NCBI GenBank assembly: GCA_004123355.1
Contig: SCHM01000004.1
Location: forward strand, 4,124,316 to 4,188,315
Direction of reading: 5' to 3'
Length of the DNA: 64,000 nt
DNA from: Amphirosellinia nigrospora
Lineage: Eukaryota > Ascomycota > Sordariomycetes > Xylariales > Xylariaceae
Part shown: positions 1-12,594 of the stretch, piece after piece
Position numbering within the stretch: the stretch's first letter is position 1
How the letters are laid out: every line of letters begins with the position of its first letter
Program-made: the position numbers and the translations under genes
The notes under the pieces: model-generated
Told to the model about the DNA's origin: nothing
Seen by the model: only the letters and a program-made list of their open reading frames with translations
Database searches by the model: none

Positions 1-563
1 TTGACCTTGAATACCCCGTTGCAGAATGCGACGCTGATATGAGAAGCTTCCCAGGGTGGCTTGATAGAGATATAAGCAGGCGCCCTTCGAGTCCGACTGC
101 GGATCGGATGGACTGGCCATAATGGGTAAGATGACACAGCATATATCGATATCCCATAGATTAGGTAGGTAGTATGGGATATTCTTTAGGTGCTGACAAG
201 CTGTCACCGGTCCTCACTTCCTTGATATGGGCAAAACTAGACACGCAAGCTAGAGTAGCTTTAACGTACACCGTAGCTCCACACCGGGAATGATTATGTC
301 AGTAGCCGGAGGATTGCTCGCTTTTGAGATCAATGGTTTCCCGAACAATCTGACCGAAAAGTGAATATAAGATTTGCGTGCGCAAATATTCGGGTTGTTG
401 TCTCCGACTTGACAACTATAATAGCACACTCAAGGGAATGTTTAAGACATCTGGGTTGTGAATTCGTGGCATTTGTTCCAAGAAGATACCCAAGCTCTTG
501 CGTTCGTTTTTAATTGGTCATTGCAGTTAGCGAGGCCCTAGAAGACTTCGATTGTAGTTCAAC
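1..563. other. Upstream region of the aminotransferase gene
   Basis: No coding region is recognisable here. It is the 5' flank of the plus-strand aminotransferase that begins at 564, and it presumably holds the promoter and 5' leader. I see no convincing TATA box or known operator. Confidence 0.5.
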
Positions 564-2274
564 ATGTCGGTGCCGTCTACATCCGCTGTGGTACATAGGA
601 GCCTCAAGGTTGATTTCCCTCGAATTGTTGGCGGCGAAGGAAACTATGTAATCTTAGAAGATGGACGCAGAATCTTTGACGCCTCTGGGTGAGCAATTCT
701 CGGAATCATTTTCTTCTTGATTTGGCCACTTGTACAGCTCTAGGTTTCCTTTTTAGGACAAGAGAGTGCCCGGAGCTCATGAAACCCTCACAAGTTGGCT
801 CCAAATGACATAACTGACTCTGAATATTGCAGTGGCGCCGCCGTCGCATGTATTGGACACGGTGACACACGAGTTCATGACGCCATCGCCGCTCAACTCA
901 AGCAGATCTCGTATTGTTCAACCATCTTTTATACCACAGATGTATGCGAGAAGCTTTGCCGGGAGCTGGTTGACTCCACTCACGGTATAATGAAGCGCGC
1001 ATATATAGTTAATTCTGGTACGTATGTCAAGCTTGTTCCAAAAAGTCCCTTCACTGGAACGGAGAACTAGGCTCGGAAGCTATGGAAGCCGCTATCAAGC
1101 TAGCACGGCAGTACTATCTTGAGAAAGTCCCGCCAGAGCCCAGCCGAACGCGGTTTATAGCTCGAGAGCACTCGTACCATGGGATCACACTGGGGTCACT
1201 CTCGATGGGTGGCCACGTCACGCGACGAGCCAAGTTTGAGCCTATGCTGCTTGATTGCGTTTCTCGAGTGTCTCGTTGCTTTCCTTTCCGAGATCAGGAT
1301 GCAAACGAGAGCGACTCACAATACGTGGCCAGGCTTGCAGATGAGCTGGATCAAGAATTCCAGCGAGTCGGGGCCGACACCGTGTGCGCGTTCGTCGCAG
1401 AGCCTATTGTCGGGGCGGTAAGTGAATAGCTTGATCAGCCAAAGATGATTGGCCGCTTCTTACAGATTAATAGGCTCTTGGTTGCGTCCCTTTTGTTCCG
1501 GGCTACCTTAAAGCAATGAAAGCGATCTGCGACAAACATGGTGCGCTGTTCATACTGGATGAAGTTATGTGTGGTATGGGACGTTCGGGCACCTATCATG
1601 CTTGGGAACAGGACAATGCTGGCCCTGATATCCAAACCCTCGGAAAATGCCTAGGCGGGGGTTACCAACCTATTGCTGGGGTGCTGGCCAGCACGAGAGT
1701 GATAGAAGCTTTTGAGAAAGGCACCGGGTAAGTGATGATTTGACCAGCCCTGCAATTTCATGTCTCTCCTCTGACCCGCGAACATCGTTATAGAGTTTTT
1801 GTCCACGGGCATACATACCAAGGTCATCCGATTGCCTGTGCCGCTGCCCTCGAGGTCCAGAGAATCATACGCGAGGAGAATTTAGTCCAGAATGTGGCAA
1901 AGATGGGTGGACTGCTCTCGGCAAGATTGCAAGACTTGCTCGCCGGCCATCCTAATGTTGGTAATATACGTGGCAGCGGCTTATTCTGGGGTGTCGAGTT
2001 CGTTATGGATAAGACAACGAACAAGCCGTTCCCCAGCTCTTCGGGCGTCGCGTTTGGAATGGCCGAGCTAGGCTTGACTAAGCCCTACTGCATGGCCGTC
2101 TACCCAACATCAGGGACAGTTGACGGGGTGAACGGAGACACTATCATCATCTCTCCCCCATACAACATATCATCGGTCGATGTTGAGACAATCGCCATTA
2201 CTGTGCAGAAACTGGTCACGGACTATTTTTCGTCCAAGAAGGTCGAGGCAGATGGTAATTCCCTTGGTCCTTAG
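564..2274 (+). CDS. Class III pyridoxal-phosphate aminotransferase, 463 aa, five exons
   Basis: Exons 564-688, 833-1017, 1071-1417, 1474-1727 and 1794-2274 join in one frame to 463 codons plus a stop. All four introns are GT-AG (gtgagc, gtacgt, gtaagt, gtaagt donors). The product is a fold-type I (class III, ornithine/GABA-like) transaminase, which moves an amino group from an amino donor to a 2-oxo acid using PLP. Visible family marks are the VNSGSEAMEAAIKLAR helix, the DEVMCGMGRSG segment whose Asp (residue 248) contacts the PLP pyridine nitrogen, and Lys277 in TLGKCLGGGY, the expected Schiff-base lysine. HTYQGHP and the terminal IIISPPYNIS region also fit. The length is normal for the family. 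The start is the first ATG, and the N-terminus lacks an obvious targeting signal. The substrate cannot be read from the sequence. This is the one long gene in the window with no apparent frame error. Confidence 0.93.
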
Positions 2275-2667
2275 AAGTAGGTAGGTTAGTTATCCTAAGC
2301 ACATAAAGATGAGACGTGATCTTAGATCTGAATATTACCTCATTATAATATGTAGGATAACCTATATAGGTACCTATTACTTAATGATAGTGGGGTGTCT
2401 AACCCCAACCCCACCAAACCCACCCGCAGCATCCCTAGATTGTACCTACCTACGACACCTATACCCAATGTAGACTAAGCCTTGTAGGCATCCGACGTAC
2501 TTGTGATAAGTTGCTCTCTTGTTCCGGGCTCTTGTTCTACCACGCATGAAGGACCTTGACTCGCCGGTTCATCGCCCCAAGTGTCTCTGGTTGCCTTATC
2601 GCCGTTGTCCTCGAACTTGGAACGGGAGCGTCATCTGTCGCGACGCCGTGAAACGTGCCAAAACATC
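2275..2667. other. Intergenic region, aminotransferase to Exo70
   Basis: This stretch of about 390 bp has no gene. It holds the aminotransferase 3' end, an AT-rich block with ggtacc/aggtagg words near 2275-2400, and the Exo70 leader. Confidence 0.5.
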
Positions 2668-4637
2668 ATGGCGGTCGGCTTAAGCAACGGCCGCCACGCC
2701 GCCGACGAGGAAACGCGCGCCGAGGTCGACGTGCTGAATTCGCGCCTCGAGAAGACGACCCAATTGACAAAGAAGATCCAGGCCTGCCTGGGGAGGCTGG
2801 AGGCCACGGGCAAGAGTGTGCGCGACGTATCGGGCCCCCTCAATGGCGAGACCAAGCGGCTCCAAACACTAGGAAACAGTACCATAACCGCTTCAAACCT
2901 CGAACGAGGCCCTTCTGAAGCACCCAGCACGCTAACCTTGCTGTCATGCAGATATCGACGCCGTCATCGCAGCCATCGAGAAGCTACGACAGCCTGCCGA
3001 CTCCAAGGATGACGAGGAGAATATCATCCGCCAAGGGCCTGAGAAGGCCGGCCTATCCAATTACCTCAACTCCATCAAGCGCCTGAACAAAGCCCTCGAA
3101 AACATGCAGACCTCGAACCTACGAGCCAACCAACAGACGATAAGCGACCTCCAGCGCTTGGTCAAGAATGGAAACACACAGCTCGAGAGCTCGTTCGACA
3201 AGTTACTCCGAAGCGAAACCCCCCGATCTATCGAACCTCTGCACTACATCACCAAGGATCGGCCCTTCCCTCTGCTCACCCAAGACACGATATCCAAACT
3301 AAGCTTGATGAACTCCTATGTTTCGGGCAATAGCTCGTCCGACAACTCACTTGTAAAATTATACGCCGAGATTCGGGGTACATATCTATCGCAAACCTTA
3401 GTCAACCTCGCATACGCAAGTGTGAACACCGCAAAAAAAAAGAGTCCCGATGCCATCTACCGGTCAGGCACCAATGGCATTGGCATGTATGCTCAGGCAA
3501 TGGAGGGCCTCTTTGTTGCCGAGTATGAGAATATTTGCAACATTTTCATGCGGCAGGACTGGGGCCCAGCCTTCCAGACGGCCTGCCAGGCACCATTGGC
3601 GGAATTGGCGCGAACCCTTCGGGAGTTGAACAACCATATCAAAGCTCATCTGAGCACGGACTGCTACCTCGCTTACGAGGTGACAGAGATCATGTCGAGT
3701 TTATCGAGCAATCTCGACACCAGGACAGGCGAACTTAAATCAACCCTTGCTGCGGCGCTCAAACCCGTGCGCGAGACGGGCAAGATGTCGCTAGCCGAGT
3801 TGCTGGACGACACGAGACGCAAGGTTTCTACCATACAGGCCTTGCCATCTGACGGTTCACCGATGCCCGTCGTATCGGAGACGATGCAGCGTCTTCAAAC
3901 AATGGTCGACTTCCTACGTCCGATATCTAGCATTATGGTTTCATTGGGCGACGGTGGGTGGAAGTCGATCACGCCGTCCAATACGAGCACAGATGCAATA
4001 CCTAGCTTGGCATCTTTCGATGTCGGCGCAGACGGAAAAGAGATATTTGCTCACTATTGCACCGACACTATAGATATACTTATGTCAGCGCTGGAACAGA
4101 AAGCCAGACTGCTCCTAAAGGGTAAGTCCGTGTTGGGAGTCTTCTTGGCCAATAGTATCACCATCATTGAGCGAATGATCCGGGACTCCGATCTCAAACC
4201 CATCCTAGAGGGCAGACTTGGTGCTCTAGATGCCTGGCGTAAGAAAGCAAAAGCTCTCTATTCCGACTCCTGCAAGGAGGTATCCATACATCTATTTGAT
4301 GTAATCCACACGAACCGTAACAACGGCCGCCATCAGGCTCGAACGAGTCCGCCTCGATCGTCAAGTCACTAAGCAGCAAAGATAAAGACGCCATTAAAGC
4401 CAAATTTCAGACATTCAACACCAGTTTCGATGAACTAGTGACCCGCCACAAAACATATAGCATGGAACGAGAAGTGCGTCAAATGTTCGCCAAAGACACG
4501 CAGCAGATGCTCGAACCCTTTACAACCGCTTTTGGGACCGTTACCATGAGATAGACAAAGGCAGGGGCAAATATGTCAAGTACGATAAATCATCGATTGC
4601 TGCCGTTTTTCAGTCTTTATTAATATTAATACGCTAA
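2668..4637 (+). CDS. EXO70: Exocyst complex subunit Exo70
   Basis: Exo70 binds PI(4,5)P2 and Rho GTPases and helps tether secretory vesicles to the plasma membrane at growing hyphal tips. Exon 1 (2668-2878) begins [20 protein letters not shown], typical of filamentous-fungal Exo70. An intron follows (2879-2951, gtacca...tgcag), after which exon 2 continues with the coiled-coil CorEx helices ([22 protein letters not shown]) and the long Exo70 rod to [11 protein letters not shown]. The frame then appears to shift near 4318-4330, resuming as [17 protein letters not shown], and again near 4516 (MLEP to [15 protein letters not shown]). The final stretch ends [11 protein letters not shown] just before 4637. 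Each jump is explained by one missing base beside C-rich sequence, so these look like sequence errors rather than gene death. The exact stop is uncertain because homologues usually end QSLY. The start is the first ATG that gives the conserved N-terminus. Confidence 0.92.
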
Positions 4638-7329
4638 TAATCTCTATTTTGGATTGGGACGATGCCGAAGGGTTATTCAAGCTCTGTAGAATCTTTCCAT
4701 GACGCCCGACATCATCAGATGATTTGGTCTCATGGTCCAGCAATACTAGTTTTGGGGATCACTCAGCCTTGAGTTCGGCACATCTCTACAAGGGCATCCA
4801 GTGGGCACTATCAAATAAATAGGATAGGCCATCCCTATTATCGGCGCTGCTTATAAATGTTTGATGAATGATGCTCACTTGAGGAAACTGGAGTTGGGGA
4901 GCAAGCTGCCTCGGAATGTTGGGATCGGTACTCTGTATCCCTATGCGTATATAGGCCTTAATTACATGTATTATATGATTAAAATACGAACTACCTACAT
5001 ATATGATGGTCAACTTGCACTTCTCATAAGATATGTGCTTACCTTAGACTTCGAAGTCTGATAACTTAGGATTTCCCTTTGATTTGCATTTTTGAGCTCT
5101 GCTATCTACAAGCTGCGCCGTATCTTTACTACTCAGCAACGCTGGCTGCAAGGCGGACTATCTGTCGGGTATAGAACATGGCGAGATGTTGGCTCAATAA
5201 TATTCAACTTCGTCTATTATTAGATTGAGTTGCATATGCTGTGCTACATCTTCTCATGTCACTGTAGGGTACCTACCCGCTATTTGGCCCCTTAGATAAG
5301 GCTTGGGCTGTGTGCGCAACGTGCATCGTCTCTGTTGGCGGTATTCGAGCTGCAATGCTACCATTTGTTATTAGTAGGTGTACTTCACAACGTTTCAATA
5401 ACAGCACTGCCCAGATTAGCAGCGAGCTTTTTTATTTCCTCTCATTTTGATAGCGATCATCGCCTTGCGTCTGAGCTCACTTGGCAATAGTCATAGATTG
5501 ACTCGTCGCGGCTTGTGAAATACACTATGCCGAAGACGATTGACTGTGATAAAGCACCTGATGCTAAGCGGCGCCCATGGTCTTAGACGACCGCCTCCGA
5601 AAATAGTCTGTCGGGCCGCTGCTCTGCCACGCCGCTGTCGGACGCATCTCATTCTTACAGGCTTGGTTTCACCCAAGCACAAGTTACCTACTTCTCCTGG
5701 AGCCTGCAGCAACTAATGCTGCCCACAGGCGTATAACATAGCTGACTGGTGAATGGTGATGGTGATGGCGCTGGGAGGATTGAACGAAGTTGGTCATTCT
5801 GACAAACCCAACTGCGGTTTGTTTGTCGATCGACACACGCTGCTCCCTCGCTGAATATTTCAAGACCAAAGCCCATCGCCGCTCAAAGGCGCGTACTGTA
5901 GTATCGATGCATCCATCGATAACTCGCCGATAGCCCGTCATGTGGCGTGGTGTCTAAGCCTGAGCAAAGGCTGATTAATCCTCGGTCAACTGAGTGGGCT
6001 CCACGAGTGTCTAGGGCTGGATTGCCCAAAGAGGTCAACAACCCTCCATGGTGTGGTCGCATTGGGGCGTCCAGCCTCTCTTGGCTGGTAGTCTTTTAAC
6101 TTGGCATTCGTCAGTCGAGGGGGTTGAGTTAGGGATGAGGGGACATCACGAAGAAGAACAATCTATAAACGATGGCGACATGACGCTTAAAGACTCTATT
6201 AGTAAACCGTGAACGGCAGTAGGGCCATCGATGGTCGATGTGATGGAGAAAAAGAGGCATCTTCCCCGGGTTCCAGACCGCCGTTGCACTCGGGGAGCTG
6301 GCCCAAGCTGACTTGGAGACAGGGGGAGGTGTCCAGGGGCCTGCGGTCAAATGAGCCACCTCTGTGAACGCGTTCACCTTCTCAAGCCTGTCCCGTGTCG
6401 CATTCCGCAACGCCGGCCCCTGCCTTCCCACGGCTCACATGGTAGCAGCCGCGAAGATCCAAGCCCGAGCAAACCACGCAACATCATTGCCCCAACGTGT
6501 TCTCTATCTCTACATGTACATCACGCTAGGGGCGCCTCGAGGGTGATGGGTCGACGTCGGATTTTTTGCTCCTCGCTTATACCCTGTCTACATAAGATCC
6601 CTACAGGAAAAGCCCATTTCTGAAGCCATTAGATGATACTATTGGATTGGCACCCCTTGCCCGGCCCCAGGACACATCTGTATCCAGGTTACTGGCGTTT
6701 TCTTCACCACTTCATGTATGCCAAGTAGGTTGATGAGAGCGAGGCGGAGGAACGCAGCCTGCATGTAGGTAGCAAGCCCAAGTGTAACAGCTGTCCTATA
6801 CCACCCAGTGTTGCTACATATAGAACGTAGCCTCTTTTTGAGAGCCTCGCCCCCCGTGACTTGATCTCTCGTCCGAGTGAATGTATCTAAAGCTCTAATC
6901 TGCATTTTTATCATCGTTTTCCTAAACTAGTTGTTGCTAAGTTGGGTATACGAATGTTATGTTTTATCTTATGCGAGTAATATAAGGCCGATGACGATAA
7001 ACCTCCCTTTCCAGTCAACTTATACGGAGACATACAACTACCAAATTTAAGCCAACTCTCGCTTGGTTTTAAAATCGAATGCCCCCGAATCCTCTAGTCT
7101 CATGAGCCATTGTGTGGGAGATTAGTGTAAAGAGCAGGTACTAAAGACAGCGAGATTTCGGGAGGACAATAGTCCTTCCGTCGTGTCGGGTTGCGATGCG
7201 TCGTCATCTCATTACAGTAAGGAGTCTAGAGTCATTTCTTTCTCGTCCAAGTGGTTTCTAGTGCGTAAAGTGTCCTTCAAGCCAAAATTCCAGTTTGGAG
7301 AAGCGACAAAATCTCATACCACACTCAGA
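4638..7329. other. Gene-free stretch, 4.6-7.3 kb
   Basis: Open frames here are short (up to about 100 codons), overlap on both strands and show no recognisable domain. The region contains the Exo70 3' flank and the likely promoter of the membrane-protein gene that follows. I see nothing else that can be supported. Confidence 0.45.
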
Positions 7330-8935
7330 ATGGCGATACTGACCGTGAGATTTCCAGTTGGTGCTCACAACGGGCACTCTTATCTCGGCAGACGCTACGC
7401 GGCTGGGCAACCCCTCAAAACAAAGACTCGATACTCCTGCCACCCGAGAGCCGCGTCTTGCTTCTAGGGCAGATGGCCTAGAGAGACGTGCTTGGGTCAG
7501 CCACTCAGAGACTAAATTCACGAGGAGGGACAAAAGCTACCATCACACTCCTAGAAAGTACGCCGGTGATTATGGTAATTACGAAGATAGCGACGACGAT
7601 GATGATGAACATGGTGAACATGATGAAAACGGCGGAGGCGATGATGATCATAATGATGGTCATACGAAACATGGCTACCCCCTACACAAAGTTCATCCCA
7701 GTACACTCCTACGTTCAACCACCACAAGCACATCTACCATTTCCATGGCCCCAGTGACCAGTCTGCCACCTCCAACTAGAACTAGTAGTACAACACGCGG
7801 CATCATTACACCACAACCGACTCCAGCTAGCGAAAACAAGCAGAGATGGTGGAGACGACAGCCACAACGATCCAGGATCCAATGGCAATGACGACAATGG
7901 GGGTAACAATAATCCCACGTCGAGGGCGGCAGTGATAGCAGCCAGCACCGTCGGCGCGCTTCTTCTGATACTCATCTTGTTGTTGATCTGGTACTGCGTC
8001 GCGGTCCGACCAAAGCGACGGAACGTCTAAAGGGGCAGGGCGCGGTGTTGTCCAAAGATAGCGACTTGGAGAGCCACGTCACCGTGGACTTGCGAAACGG
8101 GCCTCACACGCCGCCTCATGACACCAGGAGTAGTAGCATCGACGGGCTCTCGAGTCATGCCATGTCCACCACCGCGGTGAACGCAGTCGGCGGCGGTGCC
8201 AGCACGCCGGGCCAAGCCCCAGCTCACGGGCAGCAGGCCATTGTCGAGAGCGCCGTCCGGAGCCTCTCTATCCCACCCTCTCCGCGCGTGGCCCAGGCAG
8301 AGCCTTACGTGGCCTTGAAACTGGCACCCGTAGCCCCTTCGCCGAGCATGAGCCACGCATCCTTTACGAATGCATATGCAGTCCCGTACCCGCACCCGGT
8401 ATACAGCCAAGACTACCCGCAGTCTTATTCTCCCACGGGGAGTCCGCAAGGGGCGATCCCAACCTCTCACGGTCACCCGTCCGATGCCTTCCCTACACAT
8501 CTGAGCACGGCGCCTGCCACGATGGAACTTGATGGACGGCCGCCGCCGCCACGATACCCGGACGCGATAGCGGCGTCGCAAGTCCCTGGTTCGAGCCCGA
8601 CATCACCTCTGCCCGTGTCCCCGCTGTCCGTGGCCTCGCCTCATCTAGGCCTCCACGACCTCACGGCGGCGGACGAGCCCCAATATCATCCACAACAGTA
8701 CCCAGGCCCACGGCAGCCTAACTACGGAGACTACGAGCCCTCGTCGTTGCCCGAGGTCGTGTCGCCGATATGCCAGCTCGGTCAGACCTCCGCGTCGCTG
8801 CCCGAGTATGACGAGGCGGCCGAGGCGGCTCGGTCCGGGGTGAGCAATCAAAACAACCTCGTGGGCCAGCACCGCCTCCCAGGAGGTGAGGAGAAGCAGG
8901 CCTTCTCATCGCAGCAGCCTATGCCTCGCTATTAG
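7330..8935 (+). CDS. Single-pass membrane protein with Ser/Thr-rich ectodomain and Pro/Ser-rich tail (sensor-like)
   Basis: The layout is that of a type I plasma-membrane protein like fungal Mid2/WSC-type sensors, though no WSC domain is visible. A probable start at 7330 (MAILTV...) leads into a weak signal-like segment. An acidic Asp/His/Gly-rich stretch near 7560-7680 and a Thr/Ser/Pro-rich ectodomain (STTTSTSTISMAP) follow. A clear transmembrane helix lies near 7929-8000 (AVIAASTVGALLLILILLL) with a basic stop-transfer PKRR. The tail (8030-8935) is low complexity, with PPPPRYPDA and LPEYDEAAEAARSG motifs and the stop at 8933-8935. The ectodomain lies in one frame, the helix in another, and the tail returns to the first, with apparent shifts near 7840-7860 and 8020-8030. 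Single-base errors would restore one protein. The function as a cell-wall sensor is inferred from shape only, and the N-terminus is the least certain part. Confidence 0.55.
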
Positions 8936-9860
8936 AGTATAACGACCTGTATTGATAAAGTTAGGGTATAGGCGACGGAGGCGTACAGAAAACACTATGG
9001 TTTGTTTCAAATCAAAGGGAAGCAGTTCATCCCTTTTACACATGTATATGTTTTATTTGCAAGGCACATAACTGGTTCACGCATCATGTGATAAGACAAG
9101 GGAAAGGGGGGAAGGGGTTGTTACGCACGTGGGCTGATAGTGCCCCTGGACGGAAGACTGGTTTTCTTGTCTCTGAAAAATTAATATCAATTCTTCGTAG
9201 ATACTTACCTACCTACTGCCAATAGGTCGTAGGTATCTTGGATAGGCTGGTTTATTTCATTGGAGCGAAAATTCTCATCTTTTGTCATAGTCAATAAATT
9301 GGAAGAAATAGGCTTATACTGGAACTTTGACTCTAATCCTGAGTTAAAGTCCTGCCTCAATTTGTTTCTTAGTTCTTTTATCGTCGCTCATATATGACTT
9401 TAAGTGAGGGCCATATCACTATGGGACTACTAGGTGCAGGGTATCAGCACCTAGCGCGCACTGGGACTTTGGATGAGTAAATATGGTATAACCCTGTGAT
9501 TGTCTGAATTCCATGACTACTTTGCAAAAGAAAGAGCTAATTCTCACCTGGCTGTCCCATTCATGCCAAAAGAAAAACCCAAAAGCGCCGAACCAAGCGA
9601 GTGAACGCAAGACCAAAGTGTAGCTTGCGATATCCAATTTCCAAAGCTGTGGTAACCAGTAGTTTTCTGCAAGGGCAGGAAATGCGGAATACTAGACAAG
9701 CATCCAAAGCTCCAAACTTCAATCTAACTGTACAAGTTCGTGCTACTAAATAAAGTAGAAATATCAAGATGATCTTGTCTCTGTGGGAATCGTTAAAGAG
9801 AACACATATGGTGGTATAATGAGTGTAGGCCCGTGCAAAAAAGAATTAAGCAAGGGGGTT
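8936..9860. other. Convergent intergenic region
   Basis: The 3' ends of a plus-strand gene (8935) and a minus-strand gene (9861) face each other here. There is a CCTACCTA/TAGGT cluster at about 9205-9235. No gene is supported. Confidence 0.5.
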
Positions 9861-12594
9861 TTACGCGACTGTTTGACTATCCGAATAAGGGTCAACGTGG
9901 TTTCTCCATTCGAAAACCCGGTTCATACCACTGCCTGGCCCTGTAAGCCCGGCGAGCTCGGACGGCCTCGGCGGCTCCATCTGGCGATATCGTCGTCGGC
10001 CCATAGGCGCATCTACGGCGAAGTCATCCATATAAGTATGAGCGGTAGCTCTTCGGGGTAAAGAGGGCGGGGCGTAACGGGGATCGAACGGAATATCATA
10101 CATGTCATCATCCATGGTGTGACGTCGTGAGATAGGGCTCGGTATCATGGGGATTTGATGTGGTGGCGGAGGTCCATACCCAGAGGGGGCGCCGTGGGAG
10201 GAGGGACATGTTGACCGAAAGCATGAGGGTGGGGTTGAAAGGTTGTCGCTGGTCTGAGAATCTGTCTGCCAATCGTCTTTCCATTGATGAACCCCGTACG
10301 CCCCTTGCCTTCTTCACTCCGGAGACATAATTAGCACCGGATTTAGGGCGTTCAAGTGTGACAGAAGCCGGTGGTAGCGGTACAGCAGGTGGAGGAGCTG
10401 GTGGAACAATTGTGCTCTGTGATCTTCTCCGGTAATCCCATTCATAAAATGGCCAGCTGCGTTTCCCATGCCCATGCCTATGCCATTCCCATGCCCATGG
10501 CATCGCCCATGCCATGGAGATAGTCGTCATCATCATCGTTGTCGTCTTCGTCATCTTCATCGGCAGGTTGTAACCGCCGAGCTCGATTTTCGTCATGGTG
10601 TCCACGATAGTGTCGTGGCTCTTGCGGATAGGCTAAGCCAGAACGCAGGCCCCGCGCTAAACCGTCTGTACCGCCAAGGCGATCTCGGCTGACCATTGGC
10701 ACAGGTATCTCTACGTGGTTAAATCCATCTTGCTCGTTCATATCGTAGTTGAACATGGGACAGTCGCAAGCCTTCCACTTGGATCCACAAATCATACAGA
10801 ATTGAGCACCACAGCGGCTAGGCCGAATTAGAAATGTTCGTAGTTGTTGCACAGGAATGAGGAGGTGAACATACCAGGTCATATGGTTACAACCATCTTT
10901 CAACTCGACCATGGCTTGGCAGCTAAAGCAACGCTGCCAGCCCGCTTCTTTCGCTACCTTCAAGAATTGAGCTGTATCTGCGTCGGTAGGGCAATGTTTC
11001 GACTCATGCCACTTATTGTAGCATACGCCACATATCTCAGTGTCGCATTTCCTACACGTAGCACTGGTGCGGCCATTGCTGTGATGGCGGTGATCACCTG
11101 GCTGGATCCACGCTCTACATTTCGCCCTGGGGCAATAGTTGCGGTCTCTAGCGGAAAACTTGGCATATTTTTCGTTCCAGATCCTTTTGAAATCATCGTT
11201 GAACATCTCGTTGACATGCTTTAGGGTATGATGTCCGAATTACAACATCTGGGCGGCATGTTCTGGGCATCTTCGACTGAAACCTTGAAGCGTCTCTTTA
11301 GACAGGATTTACACCATCGGTGTCCACATTGAAGTTTTGTCAACTTCTTGGTTGAAACCCCATCACCACATACTATACACGCATGTCTAAAACCTTGTCA
11401 GCATAGTAATTCCTTAGTGTATAATGATAAATATCCGTGTTCAACATACATTTTGGAGCTCTTATCATAAGGTTGTGATAGAGCCGATGTCTGAAAAAAG
11501 TTCTCTAATGGTAGTTTTGACGAGGAACCCATACTATGGGATGTCACGCGCGAGGTTGAAGTCGCACGCGATCGCGAAAAAGACGGCTTCCGGAGTACGC
11601 AACATCGGAATGGTAATACTTTTTATCGACACTAGAAGCAAAACTGTCATTAAGGACATCCATGATTAATAGCATTATATCCACATACCGTTTTGGTGCA
11701 AAACCGGTGTCTTCCTCGCTATGCCGGTTGGAACGTCTTCTGTGGAGTGGGGCGCGACTTGGAGACCTTGATTGATGTGCTTGTTTGTGTCGAGACACTG
11801 ATCTTTTCACAACAACACGAGGGTGGTGAGAAATAACCTGATCCTCCTCTGAGTCATCCGTGGCACTTTCTATCTCAGGCACGATTCTGTCGCGGGATTT
11901 GTGCCTGGACCGGCTACGACTTGCGGGGTTAGCGGCGGGCTCAGAATCCGGTGTGCCATTCATGCGCTGTTTCAACGTTCGGGTGTTTTCCCGATAGTCT
12001 TGGGTACTGCCGGATGATTCATCATCAGAGTCATCGCTTGAACTCCCAGATGATGCCCCGAGTGAGGGCGCAGAAGGCGCCGAGCGTATATGGGCATAAG
12101 ATGATCTAGTCGGTGTTGGAATTGTGATTGATTCGGTCGAAGGGCTGCCCCGGACGTCGGTCGTGATTTCGCCGCCTTTGATTTGGCTCTCGACGTCGCC
12201 CTCGATCTCAGTCCCCAGGCGGAGGCAGGTCTTGATCTTGATCTCGATTGCATCCTGCCCCTCAGCCGCTCCTTCTCACTATCATCGTCGTTCTCGTCGT
12301 CATCATCTTCGTCATATACTCGCCGACCCCGGGGTTTTGGGTCGTCGGCCGGGTTAGCAGTCGCACTGGAGGCATGGAGCGGGTGTCCAGGAGGTCTTCG
12401 GCTGTCCTTGATGGCTGGGATGCGTACTTTGGCCTCCTGCGGTCGGACCTTTGTACTTCAGGCTGTCGGGTTCGATAAGGCACCGAATGACGTGACTCTT
12501 CCCGTCGTGGTTCCCAACCATGGTTTTCCGAAGCGGACATATGGCGGCGGTGTTTCTGCTGGCGCCTGCCAGGGACATGCTGTGAGTCGGCCAT
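9861..12594 (-). CDS. RBR (RING-in-between-RING) E3 ubiquitin ligase with Arg/Ser-rich N-terminus
   Basis: RBR ligases take ubiquitin from an E2 via RING1 and pass it through a RING2 cysteine to the substrate. Reading the minus strand from ATG 12594 (MADSQHVPGRRQQKHRR), there is a long RS/acidic low-complexity region. RING1 follows at about 11390-11250 (HACIVCGDG, CGHRWCKSC, PPRCC), then an IBR (CPRAKCRAW...CRKCDTEICGVC) and RING2 (CFSCQ, then GCNHMTCRCGAQFCMICG). RING2 is split by an intron at 10818-10874. The expected catalytic Cys of RING2 (the C of GCNHM) is present. Another intron probably lies at about 11393-11450. The C-terminal tail (ELAGLTGPGSGMNRVFEWRN) stops at 9861. Apparent single-base frame jumps occur near 12370, 12140, 11660, 11245 and 10500-10100. 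Neighbours suggest no operon-like link, and the substrate is unknown. Confidence 0.82.

Noticed and set aside
7488-7757. Met-rich open frame overlapping the membrane-protein gene
   Set aside because: It is a shadow of the Asp/His-rich region in another frame.
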